Shown in pieces: positions 17,904 through 25,268 of a stretch of 38,753 nucleotides of DNA. The DNA lies in contig JAIUOJ010000016.1 of NCBI GenBank assembly GCA_020161335.1, positions 1-38,753 of the forward strand, in the 5' to 3' direction. Numbering within the stretch: the first letter of the stretch is position 1; each line of letters opens with the position of its first letter. Under the pieces are notes generated by a model. It did not search any database and was not told where the DNA came from. It worked only from the letters and a program-made list of their open reading frames with translations. A program made the translations under genes and the position numbers. The DNA is from Pseudomonadota bacterium. Lineage in GTDB: Bacteria > Pseudomonadota > Gammaproteobacteria > Xanthomonadales > Xanthomonadaceae.

Positions 17904-18506
17904 TCATCGCCCGCGCGCTTGCCATGCCTGCGCGGGCAAGGCATGGACCTCGGCATCGGCGAGCGTGTGGCCAGCGATGAAGCGCGGCCTGGGCGGATCC
18001 TCGCGCTGGAAGCCCAGGCGCGCCAGCAGGCGGCGGGAGGCATCGTTGCGCGCGTCGATGTCGGCCTCGACGCGCCGCAGGGCCAGCGCGTGGAACCCCC
18101 AGTCGAGCACCAGCGACACCGCCTCCGTCGCCAGTCCGCGGCCCCAGTGGTCGCTGCGCAGGGCATAGCCGATCTCGGCGAGGCGGCGACGCGCGTCGAA
18201 CCGGAACAACGAGCAACTCCCGATGACGGCATCGCCGCGGCGCTCGGTCACCAGCCAGTGAATCCTGTCGCGGTGCGTGAACTCCGTGCACATCTCCTCC
18301 ACCTTGCCCTCGGCCTGCGCGCGGACCTGCATCGGCACGCTGGTCCAGTAGCGCATCACCGCCGGGTCGGAGAACAGCGCGAACACGCCGTCGGCGTCCG
18401 CCGCGCCCGGGCCGCGCAGGCGCACGCGTTGTCCTGCCAGGACAGGAAAGCCGGGCAGGCGCGCGAGCAGGGCGTGGACGTCGCTGGACATGTGCGATAT
18501 CGCCAT
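17904..18506 (-). CDS. GNAT N-acetyltransferase, RimJ/RimL type
   Basis: 200-aa acetyl-CoA-dependent acetyltransferase. It opens with RVRLRGPGAADADGVFALFSDPAVMRYW, the typical RimJ-like N terminus, has RLAEIGYALRSDHWGRGLATEAV (about residues 107-130) with the acetyl-CoA-binding RGLATEA loop, and RRVEADIDARNDASRRLLARLGFQRE with the family N-S-R-LL helix. Substrate is unknown: an amino group on a protein N terminus or small molecule. Two ATGs are possible, 18506 (MAISHMSSDV) and 18491 (MSSDVHALL); neither has a strong Shine-Dalgarno. It is divergent from pyk and its start region overlaps the likely pyk promoter zone. Confidence 0.88.
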   Translation of the reverse strand: MAISHMSSDVHALLARLPGFPVLAGQRVRLRGPGAADADGVFALFSDPAVMRYWTSVPMQVRAQAEGKVEEMCTEFTHRDRIHWLVTERRGDAVIGSCSLFRFDARRRLAEIGYALRSDHWGRGLATEAVSLVLDWGFHALALRRVEADIDARNDASRRLLARLGFQREDPPRPRFIAGHTLADAEVHALPAQAWQARGR

Positions 18507-18516
18507 CGGGCTCGGC

Positions 18517-18522
18517 TAGGAT
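18517..18522 (+). promoter_or_regulatory. Candidate -10 element of pyk
   Basis: TAGGAT followed by AGCGGGC, 55 bases before the pyk ATG and 10 bases outside the divergent GNAT start. No convincing -35 at the right distance. It matches the TANNAT plus GC-rich pattern seen before other genes here. Confidence 0.4.
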
Positions 18523-18577
18523 AGCGGGCTTGTGCGGCGCCCCCGCACTTCCCTCGACTGCCACCGGTTCCAGGCCC

Positions 18578-20044
18578 ATGTCCGAACACCAGCGCCGTAC
18601 CCGCATCCTCGCCACGCTTGGCCCTGCCACCGATCGCCCGGGCGTCCTCGACGCGATCCTGCGCGCGGGCGTCAACGTGGTGCGCCTGAACTTCTCGCAC
18701 GGCGATCCGTCCGGGCAGGTCGACCGGGCGCAGGCGGTGCGCGAGGCCGCGGCGCGCGTCGGGGTGGAGGTGGGCATCCTCGCCGACCTGCCGGGCCCGA
18801 AGATCCGCGTCGAACGCTTCGCCGAGGGCAAGGTGTCGCTCAAGACCGGCGACCGCTTCGACCTGCTGGCCAGCGCGGACGCACCGCCCGGCACCCAGCA
18901 CGAGGTCGGCGTGAGCTACCTCGGCCTGCCCGGCGACCTGTCGCCTGGCGACGTGCTGATGCTCGATGACGGCATGGTGCAGCTGCAGGTGGAGCGCATC
19001 GAAGGCCAGCGCATCATCAACACTGTGCTCAACGACAGCGTGCTGTCCGACCGCAAGGGCGTGAACAAGCTGGGCGGCGGGCTGTCGCTGGGCGCGCTGA
19101 CCGAGCGCGACCGCGAGCTGATCGGCATCGCGGCCGGCATCGGCGTCGATTTCATCGCCGTGTCGTTCTGCCGCAACGCGGCCGACATGAACGAGGCGCG
19201 CGCGATCGCGCGTTCGCACGGCAGCGATGCGGCGGTGGTCGCCAAGGTGGAACGTGCCGAGGCAATCGAGAACCTGGCCGAGATCATCGATGCCAGCGAC
19301 GTGGTGATGGTGGCGCGCGGCGACCTCGGCGTGGAGATCGGCGATGCCGAGCTGCCGGGCCTGCAGAAGAAGATCATCCGCGAGTCGCTGGCGCGCAACA
19401 AGGTGGTGATCACCGCCACGCAGATGCTGCAGTCGATGGTCGACAGCCCGATCCCGACGCGCGCCGAAGTGCTGGACGTGGCCAATGCGGTGATCGACGG
19501 CACCGATGCGGTGATGCTGTCGGCCGAGACCGCCGCCGGCAACTTCCCGCTGCGCGCGGTCGAGGCGATGGTGCGCATCTGCGTGGGTGCCGAGCGCCAG
19601 TTCTCGCACGAGACGAACTTCGAACAGGCCCAGCGCAACCTCGAGCGCGCCGACCAGGCGATCGCGATGGCCACGATGTTCCTCAGCGCGCACATCGGCG
19701 TGCGCGCGATCGTGGCGATGACCGAGTCCGGTGGCACCGCGCGCTACCTGTCGCGCTTCCGCGCCGGTGCGCCGATCTATGCCTTCACCCGTTCCGAAGG
19801 GTCCCGCCACCGCATGGCGATGATGCGCGACGTGTTCCCGATGGATTACGACAGCCGCGGCCAGACCCCGCGCGAGGCCGCGCGCGGCAGCATCCGCAAG
19901 CTGGTCGAGGCCGGCCTGCTGGTGCCCGGCGACCGCGTGGTGTTCACCAGCGGCGAGCACATGGAAACCAAGGGCGCCACGAACACCCTGCGCCTGCTGC
20001 AGATCGGCACCGACGGCCGCGCCGAGGGCCTGGGCGAGCTTTGA
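18578..20044 (+). CDS. pyk: Pyruvate kinase
   Basis: Makes pyruvate and ATP from phosphoenolpyruvate and ADP, the last step of glycolysis. 488 aa, typical of the bacterial enzyme. Motifs: RTRILATLGPATD at the N terminus, RLNFSHG (about residue 39), DLPGPKIRVERF, then the B domain, VSFCRNAADM, the active-site AVVAKVERAEAIENL with the catalytic Lys/Glu, and MVARGDLGVEI. ATQMLQSMVDSPIPTRAEVLDVANAVIDGTDAVMLSAETAAG is the family signature. The C-terminal allosteric domain is present and ends in EHMETKGATNTLRLLQI. The stop is directly followed by the ATG of the TonB-C-like gene (TGAATG), so that gene is probably co-transcribed. Confidence 0.98.
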   Translation: MSEHQRRTRILATLGPATDRPGVLDAILRAGVNVVRLNFSHGDPSGQVDRAQAVREAAARVGVEVGILADLPGPKIRVERFAEGKVSLKTGDRFDLLASADAPPGTQHEVGVSYLGLPGDLSPGDVLMLDDGMVQLQVERIEGQRIINTVLNDSVLSDRKGVNKLGGGLSLGALTERDRELIGIAAGIGVDFIAVSFCRNAADMNEARAIARSHGSDAAVVAKVERAEAIENLAEIIDASDVVMVARGDLGVEIGDAELPGLQKKIIRESLARNKVVITATQMLQSMVDSPIPTRAEVLDVANAVIDGTDAVMLSAETAAGNFPLRAVEAMVRICVGAERQFSHETNFEQAQRNLERADQAIAMATMFLSAHIGVRAIVAMTESGGTARYLSRFRAGAPIYAFTRSEGSRHRMAMMRDVFPMDYDSRGQTPREAARGSIRKLVEAGLLVPGDRVVFTSGEHMETKGATNTLRLLQIGTDGRAEGLGEL

Positions 20045-20602
20045 ATGCATGGCATCGACAAGGATGTTCGTCGCCGTGGCGCCTCTTGGGCTTGGGTCGG
20101 GGTTGCCGGTCTGCTCGCGGTGCAATCGATGGCGCACGCGGTACCTGCGGTCGAGGATGAAGGTGAAGAGCAAGGTCTCTCGCCGGGAGAGGTGCTTGTC
20201 GTCGAACGGGGGGATGGCGGGCGCTACTGGCAGTTGGAGATCAACCGCGATGCAAAGCGTGTGCCGCGGTACCCGCAGGGGTTGCTGGAACAAGGCATCG
20301 AAGGCTGCGTGAACGTGGGTTTCGTGATCAGTGCGCAAGGCATTCCGGAGCGGTTCCGGATCCTCAAGTCGGGCTCGAACCAGCCGAGCAGGCAAACGAT
20401 CCGGCAGTTTGGTTCCGCCGTCGTCGCGGTGCTCAAGCATTGGCGGTGGCGACCGGGTCCGGAGAATCCGGCGGCCTTCCCCGGCTTCGCGTCCGTGCCG
20501 ATGGGATTCGGCGTGATCGAGCAGCGCAGCGGCGGCGCCGTCGACTGGCATGCGCATTGCCGCATCGAGGACCTGGGCGCGTTCATGCGCGCCGGTGGCT
20601 AG
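20045..20602 (+). CDS. Exported TonB C-terminal-domain-like protein
   Basis: 185-aa protein, not a full TonB. A signal peptide (VAGLLAVQSMAHA, cleavage about residue 32) is followed directly by a short acidic stretch and a TonB-C-type domain: VPRYPQGLLEQGIEGCVNVGFVISAQGIPERFRILKS, then FGSAVVAVLKHWRWRPG. There is no proline-rich periplasm-spanning region, and the N-terminal hydrophobic stretch looks cleavable, so it is more likely a soluble periplasmic protein than an energy transducer. Some bases between 20150 and 20400 are less GC-biased at third positions (GAT, GAA, GGT, CAA) than in pyk or fbaB, which hints at a different history. It begins right after the pyk stop with no strong Shine-Dalgarno. 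Function is unknown. Confidence 0.7.
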   Translation: MHGIDKDVRRRGASWAWVGVAGLLAVQSMAHAVPAVEDEGEEQGLSPGEVLVVERGDGGRYWQLEINRDAKRVPRYPQGLLEQGIEGCVNVGFVISAQGIPERFRILKSGSNQPSRQTIRQFGSAVVAVLKHWRWRPGPENPAAFPGFASVPMGFGVIEQRSGGAVDWHAHCRIEDLGAFMRAGG

Positions 20603-20712
20603 GAACGGTCCGGAGCGAGGGCACTGTTGTCGGTACCGACGGGGCCTGGCGTTGCGTTTCGCTGCGACGCGCGCGTGGTTGCTCCCGTCGCAGGCGCGTG
20701 GACGAACGGGGC

Positions 20713-20718
20713 TATAAT
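20713..20718 (+). promoter_or_regulatory. -10 element of fbaB
   Basis: TATAAT, a perfect consensus in a very GC-rich region, followed by CCCGCCCC, 37 bases before the chosen ATG. There is no clear -35 at 17 bases. A GTCGGTACCGAC palindrome at 20629-20640 lies further upstream and could be a regulator site, though this is only a shape. Confidence 0.65.
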
Positions 20719-20754
20719 CCCGCCCCTTTTCCGCCGATGGCCGGACGTCCCGAC

Positions 20755-21768
20755 ATGAGCATCGAAACGCTGGCCGAGACCGCCCAGGCGCTGGTCGCAC
20801 CGGGCAAGGGCATCATCGCGATCGACGAGTCGACGAACACGATCGCCAAGCGCTTCGAAGGTGTCGGCATCGCCAACAGCGAGGAGCATCGCCGCGCCTA
20901 TCGCGAGCTGCTGCTGGCCACGCCCAAGCTCGGCGACTACATCAGCGGCGCGATCCTCTACGACGAAACCCTGCGCCAGTCGACCAAGGCCGGGGTACCG
21001 TTCACCCAGGTCATGGCCGCGAGCGGGATCATCCCCGGCATCAAGGTGGACAAGGGCACGCAGGCACTGGCGGGGTTCCCCGGGGAGCGGGTCACCGAAG
21101 GCCTGGACGGCCTGCGCCAGCGGCTGGAGGAGTACTACAAGCTGGGTGCGCGCTTCGCCAAGTGGCGCGCGGTGATCACCATCGGCGACGGCACGCCGTC
21201 GGGCACCTGCATCGAGGCCAACAGCCACGCGCTCGCGCGCTATGCCGCGCTGTGCCAGGAACAGGGCTTGGTGCCGATGGTGGAGCCGGAAGTGCTGATG
21301 GACGGCGACCACGACATCGAGACCAGCTACGAGGTGCACGAGGTGGTGCTGCGCTCGCTGTTCGACGCGCTGTACAACAACAACGTCGCGCTGGAAGGCA
21401 CCATCCTCAAGGCGTCGATGGTGCTGCCGGGCCAGGACAGCGGCGAGACCGCGACGGTCGAGGACGTGGCGGAAGCCACGCTGATGTGCCTGAAATCGTC
21501 GGTGCCGGCGATCCTGCCCGGCATCGTGTTCCTGTCCGGCGGCCAGGACGACCAGGCCGCGACCGCGCACCTCGACGCGATGAACCGCATGGGCCCGCAC
21601 CCGTGGCCGCTGTCGTTCTCCTACGGGCGCGCGATGCAGTCGGCGGCGCTCAGGATCTGGTCGCAGGATCTCGCCGGCAACGTCGCCAAGGCGCAGGAGA
21701 CGGTCTTCGCCCGGGCCCGCGACAACGGCCTGGCGGCGCAGGGCCGCTGGAGCCGCAAGGCGGCCTGA
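20755..21768 (+). CDS. fbaB: Class I fructose-bisphosphate aldolase
   Basis: Cleaves fructose 1,6-bisphosphate to two triose phosphates, or the reverse, through a Schiff base. 337 aa. The sequence has GKGIIAIDESTNTIAKRFEGVGI at the N terminus, KWRAVITIGDGTPSG, VPMVEPEVLMDGDHDIE, and the Schiff-base Lys219 in LEGTILKASMV, followed by PGIVFLSGGQDDQAATAHLDAMN. It matches the eukaryote-like class I enzyme used by Xanthomonas rather than the zinc-dependent class II. Start MSIETLAETAQAL at 20755 matches the family; an in-frame ATG at 20737 would add six residues and leave a leader of about 12 bases from the -10. It has its own promoter. Confidence 0.97.
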   Translation: MSIETLAETAQALVAPGKGIIAIDESTNTIAKRFEGVGIANSEEHRRAYRELLLATPKLGDYISGAILYDETLRQSTKAGVPFTQVMAASGIIPGIKVDKGTQALAGFPGERVTEGLDGLRQRLEEYYKLGARFAKWRAVITIGDGTPSGTCIEANSHALARYAALCQEQGLVPMVEPEVLMDGDHDIETSYEVHEVVLRSLFDALYNNNVALEGTILKASMVLPGQDSGETATVEDVAEATLMCLKSSVPAILPGIVFLSGGQDDQAATAHLDAMNRMGPHPWPLSFSYGRAMQSAALRIWSQDLAGNVAKAQETVFARARDNGLAAQGRWSRKAA

Positions 21769-21814
21769 TCCGGCCCGCCCCCGGGGGGCTCTGCCGGGGC
21801 CCCGCTCGACCGCA

Positions 21815-21836
21815 GACGCCGGCGAACGCCGGCGTC
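21815..21836. terminator. Hairpin downstream of fbaB
   Basis: GACGCCGGC-GAAC-GCCGGCGTC forms a perfect 9-bp stem with a tetraloop, 46 bases after the fbaB stop. A second G/C palindrome lies just before it (GCCCCCGGGGGGC around 21777-21789). No T run follows, so it could be a factor-assisted end or a repeat rather than a classic terminator. Confidence 0.5.
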
Positions 21837-21935
21837 CTGCATGGGGCCGCGTGGCCCGTGCCGGCCATCCCAGCCCGCCGTCCCGGGTGCGCCTGAACAG
21901 CCGCGCACCGCAAGGCGACGACTAAAATGCATGCC

Positions 21936-21964
21936 TTGCATATAGATGCTTAAGCATCTATTAT
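21936..21964 (+). promoter_or_regulatory. marR promoter with palindromic operator filling the spacer
   Basis: TTGCAT (21936-21941), exactly 17 bases, TATTAT (21959-21964). The 20-base perfect palindrome ATAGATGCTTAAGCATCTAT (21942-21961) fills the spacer and overlaps the -10. This is where MarR-family repressors bind to block RNA polymerase. A further inverted repeat, ATGCA-N5-TGCAT (21927-21941), overlaps the -35. The stretch is an AT-rich island in a GC-rich genome. The start point would be about 21971-21973, at the marR ATG. Confidence 0.8.
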
Positions 21965-21972
21965 TTGCCGCG

Positions 21973-22455
21973 ATGCAGCATGACCCCGCCAATCCGACCC
22001 TCGGCTACCTCATTGCCGACCTCACCCGCCTGTTCGGCCGGGTGTTCGACCGACGTGCCGCCCATCTCGGCCTGACCCGGGCGCAGTGGCGCGCGCTCAA
22101 GCGCATCCATGACCGCCAGGGCCTGAGCCAGGTGGAACTGGCCGACGAACTGGACATGGAGCCGATCGCGGTGGGGCGCGTCGTCGACCGGCTGCAGAAG
22201 GCCGGCTTCGTCGAGCGCCGGGCCGATCCCGATGATCGCCGTCGCTGGCGCCTGCACCTGCTGCCGCAGGCGATGCAGGTGATGGATGGCATCGTCGACG
22301 TCTCCACCCAACTGCGCAGCGAAGCCCTCGAAGGCCTGTCCGACGACGACGTCGAGGCCACGCTGCAGGCGCTGCGCCACATCCGCGACAACCTGGTGCG
22401 CCTCGACCGTGACGGTCGCGGCACCGCCCCACGCAAGGAAGGACACCCCGCATGA
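21973..22455 (+). CDS. MarR family repressor of the emrAB operon
   Basis: 160-aa winged-helix regulator, most like EmrR/MprA-type proteins. TRAQWRALKRIHDRQGLSQVELADELDMEPIAVGRVVDRLQKAGFVERRADPDDRRRW holds the helix-turn-helix (about residues 55-85) and the DPDDRR wing. Such proteins bind operator palindromes as dimers and release them when a phenolic or toxic ligand binds. The start at 21973 (MQHDPANPTLG) is preferred; an ATG at 21946 lies inside the operator palindrome. No Shine-Dalgarno precedes 21973, in keeping with a leaderless mRNA from the promoter at 21936-21964. The gene overlaps emrA by 4 bases (ATGA). Confidence 0.92.
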   Translation: MQHDPANPTLGYLIADLTRLFGRVFDRRAAHLGLTRAQWRALKRIHDRQGLSQVELADELDMEPIAVGRVVDRLQKAGFVERRADPDDRRRWRLHLLPQAMQVMDGIVDVSTQLRSEALEGLSDDDVEATLQALRHIRDNLVRLDRDGRGTAPRKEGHPA

Positions 22456-23555
22456 GCGAGCACACCGATCCGGCCGAGGCCTCGCCGGCCGCCCCGCAGG
22501 CGCCGAAGCGCCGCCGCGTGCCGCGCTGGCTGTGGATTGCCGGCCCGCTGCTGGTGGCCGGCTTCTTCGGCTGGCAGTGGTGGCAGTCGAGCCGCGAGGC
22601 CGACACCGACAACGCCTACGTCAAGGCCGAACGCATCCTGGTCGCGCCGCAGGTCGGCGGTCGCGTGGTCGAGGTGGCGGTGCAGCAGAACCAGCCGGTG
22701 AAGCGCGGCGACCTGCTGTTCCGCATCGACAGCGATCCGCTGAAGATCGCGCTGGCGCAGAACGAGGCGCTGCTTGCGCGCATGGCCAACTCGGCCAGCG
22801 CCAGCCGCGCCAAGGTGGAGGGCACGCACACCTCGATCCAGGCCGCGCGCGAGACGCTGTCGTGGGCGCAGCGCGACCTGCAGCGCATGACCGACCTGTC
22901 GCGCCAGCAGCTGGTGTCGCGGAAGATGGTCGACGACGCGCGGCACGCGGTGGCCGAGGCGCGCACCGACCTTGCCGACGCGCTCGCCACCGAGAACGAA
23001 GCCACCGCCGCGCTCAGCGGCAGCGTCGGCACCCCGACCACCGACCTGCCCGAGTACCGCGCCGCGCTGGCGCTGGTGGAGAAGGCCAGGCTCGACCTGG
23101 CGCATGCCGAGGTGCGCGCGCCGGTCGACGGCATCGTCGGCCTGCACGACCTGCAGGTGGGCGAATACCTCAACGTCGGCCAGACCGCCATGCCGTTGGT
23201 GGCGAGCGACCCGGTGTGGGTCGAGGCCAATTTCAAGGAAACCCAACTGGCGAAGATGCGCGTGGGCCAGCCGGCGACGATCGAGGTCGACAGCTATCCG
23301 GGTGTGAAGTGGAAGGCGCATCTGGCGTCGATCGCACCGGCGTCGGGCGCGGAGTTCAGCGTGCTGCCGCCGCAGAACGCGACCGGCAACTGGGTCAAGA
23401 TCGTGCAGCGCATCCCGGTGCGGCTGGAACTCGATGCCCGGCCGGCGGACGCGCCGCCGCTGCGCGCGGGCATGAGCGCGCGGGTGACGATCGACCTGGA
23501 CGCGGTCGGCGACCAGGCCGCCACCGCCACCGCGCCGACTGCCGCCGCGCACTGA
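22452..23555 (+). CDS. emrA: EmrA-type membrane fusion protein
   Basis: Periplasmic adaptor of a tripartite MFS efflux pump; it would link EmrB to an outer-membrane channel. 367 aa with a basic cytoplasmic N terminus (KRRRVPRW), one membrane anchor (residues about 25-41), then DTDNAYVKAERILVAPQVGGRVVEVAVQQNQPVKRGDLLFRID, the HlyD/biotinyl-lipoyl signature. A long helical hairpin (about residues 95-200) is followed by LDLAHAEVRAPVDGIVGLHDLQVGEYLNVGQ and a beta-barrel part. Translationally coupled to marR by ATGA and 28 bp before emrB. No outer-membrane factor gene is in the cluster, so a TolC-like channel must be supplied from elsewhere. Confidence 0.93.
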   Translation: MSEHTDPAEASPAAPQAPKRRRVPRWLWIAGPLLVAGFFGWQWWQSSREADTDNAYVKAERILVAPQVGGRVVEVAVQQNQPVKRGDLLFRIDSDPLKIALAQNEALLARMANSASASRAKVEGTHTSIQAARETLSWAQRDLQRMTDLSRQQLVSRKMVDDARHAVAEARTDLADALATENEATAALSGSVGTPTTDLPEYRAALALVEKARLDLAHAEVRAPVDGIVGLHDLQVGEYLNVGQTAMPLVASDPVWVEANFKETQLAKMRVGQPATIEVDSYPGVKWKAHLASIAPASGAEFSVLPPQNATGNWVKIVQRIPVRLELDARPADAPPLRAGMSARVTIDLDAVGDQAATATAPTAAAH

Positions 23556-23583
23556 AGCGCGCCCGCGCCTGCGCGTCGCCGCC

Positions 23584-25122
23584 ATGATCGATCGACTCAA
23601 GCAACACGCCGCCGCCGGCGGCACCGGCCTGCTCGTGGGCTCGGTGATGCTGGCCACGCTGATGCAGGCGCTGGATACCACCATCGCCAACGTCGCGCTG
23701 CCCGACATGCAGGGCGCGCTGTCGGCCACCCAGGACCAGGTGGCGTGGGTGCTCACCAGCTACATCGTCGCCTCGGCCATCCTCACCCCGATCACGGGCT
23801 GGATGTCGGGCCGTTTCGGGCGGCGTCGCGTGCTGGTGGTGTCGGTGGCCGGCTTCACGCTGGCCTCGCTGCTGTGCGGCATCGCCAACGGCATTGGCGA
23901 GATGGTGCTGTTCCGCCTGCTGCAGGGCATGTTCGGCGCGGCGCTGGTGCCGATCTCGCAGTCGCTGTTGCTCGATACCTTCCCGAAGGAGAAGCACGGC
24001 GCGGCGATGGCGCTGTGGGGCATGGGCATCATGATCGGCCCGATCCTCGGCCCGCCGCTCGGCGGTTTCCTGACCGAGAACTACAGCTGGCGCTGGGTGT
24101 TCCTGATCAACCTGCCGATCGGTGCGCTGGCGCTGGCCGGCATCCTCGCCAGCGTGAAGAAGGACGTGCCGCAGCAGCGGCCGCTGGATTTCACCGGCCT
24201 GCTGCTGCTCGCTTTGGGTATCGGTGGGCTGCAGCTGATGCTCGACCGCGGGCAGGGCGAGGACTGGTTCGGCAGCCTCGAGATCCAGGTCGAGGCCGCG
24301 GTCGCCTTCCTCGCGCTGTATGCCTACGGCCTGTGGTGGTGGAACCGGCGAGAGCGCGCGCTGCTCGACCTCGGCCTGTTCCGCAACGCCAATTTCGCGA
24401 TCGGCTGCCTGCTGATCTTCGTGATCGGCATCGTGCTGTTCGCCACGCTGGCGTTGCTGCCGCCTTACCTCAGCAGCCTGATGAACTACCCGGTGCTGAC
24501 CATCGGCCTGGTGCTCGCGCCGCGCGGCATCGGCACGATGCTGAGCATGATGATCGTCGGCCGGCTGCTGGGCCGCATCGACGCGCGCTGGCCGATCCTG
24601 ACCGGGCTGGCGCTGATGGCGCTGTCGCTGCACGGGATGACGCGTTTCGGGGTCGAGGCGGCGATGACCGACATCGTATGGCTGGGCGTGGTCCAGGGCT
24701 TCGGCCTGGGCCTGGTGTTCGTGCCGATCTCCACCGTGGCGTATTCGACGCTGCAGCCGGCGCAGCGGACCGAGGCCGCCGGCCTGTTCAGCCTGATCCG
24801 CAACATCGGCTCGTCGGTGGGCATCTCGGTGGTGTTCACGCTGCTCGCGCGCGGGACGCAGACCAACCACGCCGAGATCGCCGCGCGCGTGCCGGCGTTC
24901 GGCGCCGAGACCACGCTGCTGCCGCCGGGGCTGGATCCGGCCACCGCGTCCGGCGCCGCCTGGCTGAATGCGGAGGTCACGCGCCAGGCCGCGGCGATCG
25001 CCTATGCCAACGACTTCCAGCTGATGCTGTGGCTCACGGTGTGCGCGATGCCGCTGGTGCTGCTGATGCGCGCGGCGCGCGCGCCCGCTGGCGTGGCAAC
25101 CGATGCGGCGGCGGCGCACTGA
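23584..25122 (+). CDS. emrB: EmrB-type MFS efflux permease (DHA2 family, 14 TM)
   Basis: Proton-driven drug exporter of the inner membrane, partner of EmrA. 512 aa. Family motifs are clear: LMQALDTTIANVALPDMQGAL with the conserved Asp in TM1, the loop GRFGRRRVLVVS (motif A), and GIMIGPILGPPLGGFLTENYSWRWVFLINLPIG (motif C and the DHA2 signature, about residues 147-180). Hydrophobic segments fit 14 membrane helices. It likely exports hydrophobic uncouplers or phenolic compounds, inferred from E. coli EmrB and from the MarR-type regulator upstream. Its last codons and the following bases nearly repeat the 3' end of emrA. Confidence 0.94.
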   Translation: MIDRLKQHAAAGGTGLLVGSVMLATLMQALDTTIANVALPDMQGALSATQDQVAWVLTSYIVASAILTPITGWMSGRFGRRRVLVVSVAGFTLASLLCGIANGIGEMVLFRLLQGMFGAALVPISQSLLLDTFPKEKHGAAMALWGMGIMIGPILGPPLGGFLTENYSWRWVFLINLPIGALALAGILASVKKDVPQQRPLDFTGLLLLALGIGGLQLMLDRGQGEDWFGSLEIQVEAAVAFLALYAYGLWWWNRRERALLDLGLFRNANFAIGCLLIFVIGIVLFATLALLPPYLSSLMNYPVLTIGLVLAPRGIGTMLSMMIVGRLLGRIDARWPILTGLALMALSLHGMTRFGVEAAMTDIVWLGVVQGFGLGLVFVPISTVAYSTLQPAQRTEAAGLFSLIRNIGSSVGISVVFTLLARGTQTNHAEIAARVPAFGAETTLLPPGLDPATASGAAWLNAEVTRQAAAIAYANDFQLMLWLTVCAMPLVLLMRAARAPAGVATDAAAAH

Positions 25123-25232
25123 AGGCGCGCCCGCGCCAACGTGACGTAACGCACGGACGCGGCCTGGGTTGACCCGCATTCGCGGCGGATCACCCCCGTC
25201 CAACGGCATGCGCGGCCGTCACCCGGGGCCGC

Positions 25233-25238
25233 TAGAAT
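25233..25238 (+). promoter_or_regulatory. Candidate -10 of the RND operon
   Basis: TAGAAT followed by CGGGCGG, 31 bases before the adaptor ATG and about 110 bases after the emrB stop. It implies the RND pair is transcribed on its own, not only as an extension of the marR-emrAB operon. No regulator gene or palindrome is visible beside it. Confidence 0.45.
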
Positions 25239-25268
25239 CGGGCGGTTTCCCCCAACGCCCCCTCGCCG

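Noticed and set aside
21946-21972. marR starting at ATG 21946
   Set aside because: This ATG lies inside the operator palindrome and within the promoter spacer; the family alignment begins later, at about MQHDP. It remains a minor possibility.
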